Positions 58,503 through 64,000 of a stretch of 64,000 nucleotides of DNA are shown here, piece by piece (the first letter of the stretch is position 1; each line of letters begins with the position of its first letter). Made by a program: the position numbers and the translations under genes. The stretch covers positions 327,995 to 391,994 of the forward strand of contig JAJEKB010021387.1 in NCBI GenBank assembly GCA_022393335.1. The letters run 5' to 3'. The stretch is from Macrotrachela quadricornifera. Taxonomy: Eukaryota; Rotifera; Eurotatoria; Philodinida; Philodinidae. Below the pieces are notes generated by a model. That model was not told the DNA's origin and did no database searches. It saw only the letters and a program-made list of their open reading frames with translations.

Positions 58503-59710
58503 CTAAGGGAGGGGATCCATAAGACCATAAATTGGTCCACGGAAAAATTTTCAGACCGGAGAGATCGATGGCTTTGGGAGTTGTATGCCTAATATACTCA
58601 CTTGCCGTTCATCTTCTCACTGAGCATGATATCATGTCAGTTCTTTGAGAAAAATCACGATGGTATGACGATCATTAAATACCTTCGACACAGCTTTTCA
58701 CGAACTTCATGCTCCATATCATAATAGGTCCGTATTTTTTTGCCCAAAAAGTGTCCGAGCTAAATATCAGTGAAGATCTTTATTTTGTGATATTCAAATC
58801 TTTCTGCACGTCCCTTATCATGGCTGATCTTCGTTTTTCTTGATCACAAATATCCTCAGTGAAATACTCATTTTGGAAGCACCCTACTCATATCAAAGCC
58901 TTTAGTTATGAAAGTGACTCGAGCTGTAATATCTACAGTTTGTGAAGCACAACATCCTCCATATCACGACTGTCCTTCACTTTTCTTGCCAAAAAGTACT
59001 ACCTTTAAGTGATATAGACAATCAGCTCTATTAAACATGACTGTTTTTCAAATTTCAGTAGTATCTCGTCAATTTCTCGACGTCTCGACATTGTAGCCAA
59101 CTGCAGTTTGCTACATTAGAAACAGCATCAAATTCAACATCGAATAATATTTAGTTTTTTTGAAAAATACATACAGACAAATTTGGCTTGCTACTGCCTC
59201 CTGTCCTTTTTGGAACGGAAAGCGAGGGTCAGTCGTGATATGGAGGATGTAGCTCTTCACAAACTGCATATACTACAGTTCAAGTCATTTTCATAACGAA
59301 AGGCTTTGATATGAGTAGGATGCTTCCAAAATGGGTATTTCACTGAGGACATTTGTGGTCAAGAACAACGAATCTTTTTCAAAGTATCTGGCCCAAGAAA
59401 TTTTGGCCAAGTTCGCACACAGTGCCTCTTTTGTGAACATCCTTGAATTTTCAGAAGTTTTGTCTTTCGAAACGAAGATTCGACAGACATATATATCCAA
59501 TCCAGTCATGATTTTGTTTGCTGAGCTCGATAGTGTGAAACGCCATATCGATCAACTTGGTTACTACAACTATCGATATACTTTTAGGCAAAATACTTTG
59601 ATATTCTATTCCATGCATTTTCACAAAATTGCCCCTCCATAATGTCTCTTGGATCTGAAAAATTTTCCGTGAGCCGATTTGTGATCTTATGCGCCTCTGT
59701 CCTTTTTTAG
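58503..59710. repeat. Giant imperfect palindrome, 1.2 kb, upstream of the S9 peptidase
   Basis: The left end ctaagggagggg and right end cctctgtcctttttag are inverted, as are ggaaaaattttcaga/tctgaaaaattttcc, tcctccatatcacgac/gtcgtgatatggagga and ctactcatatcaaagcc/ggctttgatatgagtag. The midpoint is the near-perfect palindrome at 59092-59115 (tgtagcc...tttgctaca), so both arms of about 590 bp meet almost without a spacer. A 103-codon frame at 59331-59642 lies within one arm and is not called. The element ends 56 bp before the next ATG. Confidence 0.8.
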
Positions 59711-59766
59711 ATATGATTCCTCTATAGTTTTATTGTGTATTTAGATCATACAGGCAATAACTACTA

Positions 59767-61827
59767 ATGATTGAAACAAAACTATGCTTACTATTCATTT
59801 TGAAATTGATATTATGTTTATCGAGTGAAGCAAAACAAAAACTAACTTTGGACGAATATGTTGATTTTACGAATTATCCATTATTGAGTCTTTCTCCTAG
59901 TGGTCAACATTTGCTTATTCAATCTAAACGACCGTCATGGAACTCGAACTCTTATGAAAATAGTTTATGGTTATACAACATTGAAACGAAGAAAAAACAA
60001 CTGATTACAAGAGCACTTTCCGAATCGTTGAAACCAATATGGTCACCAAGTGGAAATTGGATCGCTTTTTTATTAAATGAAAATTCAATTGTATCATCCA
60101 ATGAACATCCAAAAGCAAATGAGTATATTTACTTATATTCAGTCATATCAAATGAGTGGCTGCCTATTTATATTGGTAAAGAAATACCATTGACTTTAAC
60201 ATGGTCCAACAATGATTTTTCTCTTTACCTTGCTACATTCGCATCAATGCCATCAAAAGAAAATGAAAATTTGCCGAAAGTCGAATGGAAAGATGTTATT
60301 CAATATCGATTGTCTCAATCTAATGAGGGTAGTTCAATTCATCGTATTGACATTGAAAAGAATAATCAGACATCATCCACGAAAAGATACCTTATCAAAA
60401 ATATTCCATTTTTAATTACAGAATTATTATTTGTTCCATTTGAAGAAAAAGTTCTACTTACATCTTTTTCAACACTTTTTGAAAAAATGGATATTGTTGA
60501 GATATATTCTCTTAATCTACAAAATTTATCGACATTATCTCGATTAACAAATAATGAAATATGGGAACAAGATTTACGATTATCAAGTGATAATAAACAT
60601 GTGTTTTTCGTTGCTTTTGGTAATGAATTGAATGAAGGAAAACTCAATTCTATTCAACAACGACTATATTCATTAGATTTAACCAATGGACATGTTGAAC
60701 GTCAGGCAGAAGATTTCGATGGTAACATTCCAGGATATGCGATAAAACCAGATGGCAGTATTTACATATTAGGACAACTTGGTATAGAAACTCAAATCTA
60801 TACACAACAATCATCTACACATAAATTAATTTATCATCGAGGATGGAATGGAACATACGAACGAATTTCATTATCATCAAAACAAAATGGTCCTATTGCA
60901 TTTATTTATTCATCATTTGAACGACCAAAAGAAGTTTATCTCATGGATAATATTGATCAAATTCAGTCAGCGCAGGCATTAACAAATGAAAATAAGCTAT
61001 ATACAGAACGAGAGTTACCAAAAACACAAGTTTATCAATGGAAAAACAATGAAGATCAACGAACGATCGAAGGCATTTTACATTATCCACCAGACAAATT
61101 TCAATCAAAAAATTTACCCTTACTTTGTCTTATTCATGGTGGTCCAGGCCCTTCCAGTAGTAATTCATTTACTGCAGACTGGTACACTTGGGCACCATTG
61201 GCAGCCTCGGAAGGTTGGCTTGTTTTAGAACCCAACTATCGAGGTTCATTTGGATATGGTGATCAGTTTCATAATGAAATTTATGGTCAACCTCTATCTC
61301 TACCAGGTAGAGATATTCTTTCAGGAATTGATCAACTAGTTAACGACGGCATTGCTGATCCAAATAGACTTGCAATTGGTGGTTACAGCTACGGTGGTTT
61401 TCTAACGAACTGGTTAATTACACAAACTACACGTTTTAATGCTGCTTTGTCTGGTGCTGGTGCAGTGGAATACGTCTCCGCTTGGGGTACGAAGAATGCA
61501 TCGGCATATATCAATTCACTAATGAAAGGACATCCATGGGAGGCATCACAAAATTACATAAGTGAATCACCTATTTATCATTTATCTCGAGTACGGACAC
61601 CTACACATATTGTAACGGGTGAAAAAGACACACAAATTGAAGCTAGTCAAAGTTTTATGTTGGAACGTGGACTTCATTATCTTGGAATACCCGTACAACT
61701 ATTAGTTTTTCCAAATGAAGGACATGCATTAAATAAGAATCCTTGGCATGGTAAAATAAAAGTTCGCGAAGAACTGAAATGGTTACACAAATATGGTAAT
61801 GGATCATTGATCATTATGAAAGACTAG
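59767..61827 (+). CDS. Secreted S9-family serine peptidase (dipeptidyl-peptidase/acylaminoacyl-peptidase type)
   Basis: Single-exon gene, 686 residues. It starts with a signal peptide (MIETKLCLLFILKLILCL, cut near residue 22). Residues about 25-420 form the beta-propeller typical of S9 enzymes, with WSPSGNWIAF and related blades. The C-terminal alpha/beta hydrolase carries HGGPGP (oxyanion region), Ser541 in GGYSYGGF, Asp621 in TGEKD and His653 in FPNEGHALN, a complete triad in the right order. The domain order and length fit S9C enzymes such as dipeptidyl peptidase 5 or acylaminoacyl peptidase. These remove dipeptides or acylated residues from short peptides; secretion suggests digestion of food peptides. 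No intron in 2 kb is unusual beside its multi-exon neighbours, and horizontal gain is one explanation. No clear AATAAA follows within 100 bp. The substrate cannot be read from the sequence. Confidence 0.92.
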   Translation: MIETKLCLLFILKLILCLSSEAKQKLTLDEYVDFTNYPLLSLSPSGQHLLIQSKRPSWNSNSYENSLWLYNIETKKKQLITRALSESLKPIWSPSGNWIAFLLNENSIVSSNEHPKANEYIYLYSVISNEWLPIYIGKEIPLTLTWSNNDFSLYLATFASMPSKENENLPKVEWKDVIQYRLSQSNEGSSIHRIDIEKNNQTSSTKRYLIKNIPFLITELLFVPFEEKVLLTSFSTLFEKMDIVEIYSLNLQNLSTLSRLTNNEIWEQDLRLSSDNKHVFFVAFGNELNEGKLNSIQQRLYSLDLTNGHVERQAEDFDGNIPGYAIKPDGSIYILGQLGIETQIYTQQSSTHKLIYHRGWNGTYERISLSSKQNGPIAFIYSSFERPKEVYLMDNIDQIQSAQALTNENKLYTERELPKTQVYQWKNNEDQRTIEGILHYPPDKFQSKNLPLLCLIHGGPGPSSSNSFTADWYTWAPLAASEGWLVLEPNYRGSFGYGDQFHNEIYGQPLSLPGRDILSGIDQLVNDGIADPNRLAIGGYSYGGFLTNWLITQTTRFNAALSGAGAVEYVSAWGTKNASAYINSLMKGHPWEASQNYISESPIYHLSRVRTPTHIVTGEKDTQIEASQSFMLERGLHYLGIPVQLLVFPNEGHALNKNPWHGKIKVREELKWLHKYGNGSLIIMKD

Positions 61828-63358
61828 AATTATTGAATTATACTTTGTAATTATTCGCGTTTTCGAACACATGAATCAATTAAAAAAAGAACAGTCCTAT
61901 ATAATTTTTGTATGATCCATGATGTTTTTCTAGTTTCAAAGTTGACATCTAATAGGCTTCACATATGCAGGCCCCTATTAAAGGGATTCTAAGTGATGCA
62001 CGTGTATCTTTTTTGACTAAAAAGTAACTAAAAGCAACATATGAGCGAACAGACTTTTGGCTAAACAAAAATTATTTTCTTTCTTCTGTGTACCCTCTTG
62101 AAGAATTCATGGTTACAAATTCGGCATAATGTCGTGTATCTTAATGTTGAAAATTGATGCTATTGTCAAACCTTGCACAGGTATCGCATACAATGTATTA
62201 ATAACATGTGAAATTATACACTGGTCCAGGTAATCACTAAATCGATAGGTTTCAGTTCTATTTGATTTTTGCATGAATCTACTAAACAGACGAGTCTTTT
62301 GCTTAATATTTCTTGTCAGAATTGACTTAAGATAAGTTCCACTAGAATATCTACCTACTCGATTATGGGAAACTTTTTGGTTTTTTAAATTGAGTATGTA
62401 CAAAAATAGATCAAACTATGACAGTGGTTGAAAATATTTTAAAGGACTTTAGGTTGATCAATCCAATAGTTGGATCCTTGAGAACCTGATAAGTTTCCTA
62501 TAGGAATCCGATAGAAAAAGGTGGAATTATGCAGGAACCTAATGATGGAATCACATGGAATCCGACGGAATTTCGCCATTTGGAATTCAGGAGGATTCTG
62601 TCGGATTTGTGAATCTAGGACTCTAAAATAACTTAAATCAGCTCGAAATGTATTCAAAAATATTTTAAAGTCATAAAAAGATACTTTCACTTATCTCGCA
62701 GTATTCTAAATTCTGTTCAACTATTTAAAATTTCGACAAAGTTCTTCAAATTAGGCTAGAGAAAATTTGAATGCTCTAGCATTACATGTAACTTCCAAGT
62801 TTTGACTAAGCATTTTTAAATAGATCAAAGCACTACTTAGTATGTCAAAATACATTCACTATATGAATTCGGAATGGTACTGTGGAAAGATTTGGAAATA
62901 CTTCAAAACGATGTGAAATAACATCAAAGAGCTTCAATTTGATAAAAGTACTTTAATAACAGTAAGCGATTCAAATTTGGCCATTAACAGAACGATTTTT
63001 ATTCTAATATTTTTAGGAACGAGCATTTATCTGAAAGTGTACAGAATAGAACTTCAAAAGACATACTATCATTATAGGAAAAAAACGATTGAGCTCGTCC
63101 AGATTGATTAAGAAATATTCAAGTTTTCTTTTTCGGAAGACTTTTGGAGCAGTCTGTATGTAACAGCGATTTTTTTCCTTCTGATTTATTACGTATATAC
63201 ATAATGTCATTAGCAGTATTACAAAAGATGAGAAAATTTATTAATTATTGTAAGGATTTTATGTAATCATTTTGAGTCAAATCAAATAAATTAATTTAAA
63301 ATCATTTTTGACCAAAAAAATAATTACGTTCTTAAAAAGTTGAACGAAATGTTTCTGT
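61828..63358. other. Intergenic between convergent genes
   Basis: AATAAA on the minus strand at 63237-63242 lies about 117 bp past the stop of the monooxygenase gene. At 62460-62620 several ggaatccga-like strings are repeated in both orientations. No other gene is seen. Confidence 0.45.
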
Positions 63359-63977
63359 TCATGAAGTCAATCTCATTATTTCGAATAATGAATGAAGTTT
63401 AGTAACATTCTTTTTGCATTGATATGGTTGAAAATCTTCATAATCCGGTAGTTTTGGTAGATCAATCCAGGTTATGTTACCACCACGATCGTAAAAAAGA
63501 GTTTTCGAACTTGAATTATAGAACGTCTGCCAATCAGCAATAGATTGTGCTGTCCATTGACGATCTGTTAACCATTGAACTAGACTATTGTAATCCATAG
63601 GTCTACAAAATAAAAATATATCAGTCAGATAAATAAATGAATATTTTACTGACATTGAATTGTTTGTCACTTGTTTCCATGCGTCGATCGAAATGGCCAT
63701 CGAGCACATATGTAAATTACTTATACGTGGATAATAAGTAAACATATGTAAACACATTTCGTTTCTCGTTGCTTCTCCACCCTAAATCATCAAAATGGTC
63801 AATTTTTGCAAGTTTTATGAACGAACACTCACTAAAGTGATAACACTCTTGTTGGTGGTATTATAAATACATCGTGTTGCTAATTCATCACCCTAAAATG
63901 ATATTTATCGTTAAACGATTTCGACAAGATTCGATAATACAAACCGGATACAGTGTAATCGGTTGAGGTAAACGATT
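63359..63977 (-). CDS. Copper type II monooxygenase (DBH/MOXD1-like), C-terminal exons
   Basis: Minus-strand exons read 63945-63977, 63833-63892, 63654-63781 and 63359-63602, with introns of about 50 bp that start GTTTG, GTGAG and GTCAG and end AG; the 5' part lies beyond the window. The spliced frame gives LPQPITLYPGDELATRC, then NTTNKSVITL, then GGEATRNEMCLHMFTYYP, then PMDYNSLVQWL and a C-terminus ending MRLTS. This follows the second copper domain of dopamine beta-hydroxylase and MOXD1 proteins; the Met in NEMC matches the CuB Met ligand of DBH, and the family Cys pattern is kept. Such enzymes hydroxylate small substrates with O2 and ascorbate in secretory vesicles. CuA and CuB His ligands would be in exons outside the window. 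The donor at 63652-63653 (GTCAGT) is chosen over GTAAAA because only it keeps the frame. Confidence 0.85.
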
Positions 63978-64000
63978 CTGAAATTGATAATTAAAAGTAT

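Noticed and set aside
59331..59642. 103-codon plus-strand frame before the peptidase
   Set aside because: It lies inside one arm of the 1.2 kb palindrome, has no domain and overlaps a minus-strand frame of the same kind.
1..64000. tRNA, rRNA and CRISPR-like arrays
   Set aside because: I looked for tRNA T-loop strings such as GGTTCGA and regular spaced repeats and found none convincing; the tandem arrays here have no unique spacers.

Overview
The window looks like a piece of a bdelloid rotifer nuclear genome. It is AT-rich, its genes have short GTAAG...AG introns and AATAAA-type 3' signals, and it carries two R-S-ExE ADP-ribosyltransferase (ART) fusion genes, one ending in a long TPR array and one in NHL repeats. 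I recall such fusions as typical of bdelloids (Adineta, Rotaria and relatives). The assignment rests on protein architecture only; no species is claimed. Gene density is low and most of the DNA is decayed repeats and inverted-repeat (foldback) elements.

Layout. 1-1015: 3' part of a tyrosine-kinase-like kinase gene. 2083-5524: a 3.4 kb foldback element with GC-rich terminal inverted repeats and two internal tandem arrays. 6.2-11 kb: two large imperfect palindromes and nothing coding. 11227-15452: ART-TPR gene with a decaying C-terminus. 16802-18239 (minus): two-exon claudin-like gene. 21558-23414: two-exon ART-NHL gene. 24314-24713: assembly gap whose flanks are the same 47 bp. 25758-33721 (minus): a seven-exon gene, rebuilt here from phase-1 exons, for a type II membrane protein with four tandem copies of one extracellular domain. 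34-46 kb: foldback elements, a piggyBac-like MITE with TTAA duplications, a hAT-like element with 8-bp duplications, minisatellites and one small possible gene. 46.6-48.7 kb: a satellite whose units are themselves long palindromes. 48.7-52.2 kb (minus): a possible small secreted peptide gene and a damaged LIM-domain gene. 54.3-55.6 kb: a purple acid phosphatase pseudogene. 58503-59710: a 1.2 kb palindrome ending 56 bp before a secreted S9 serine peptidase gene (59767-61827). 63359-64000 (minus): C-terminal exons of a copper type II (dopamine beta-hydroxylase/MOXD1-like) monooxygenase running off the right edge.

No operon logic links the genes. The themes are (i) two ART effector domains within 12 kb, each joined to a different repeat module that could act as a sensor or scaffold, (ii) extracellular and secretory functions (four-domain receptor-like protein, claudin, secreted peptidase, copper monooxygenase), and (iii) an unusual load of about ten unrelated inverted-repeat structures, several almost symmetric about a short central hairpin. 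The best candidates for something not yet described are the four-domain phase-1-exon protein, the ART fusion pair with the conserved-looking N-terminal domain of the TPR member, and the palindromic satellite.
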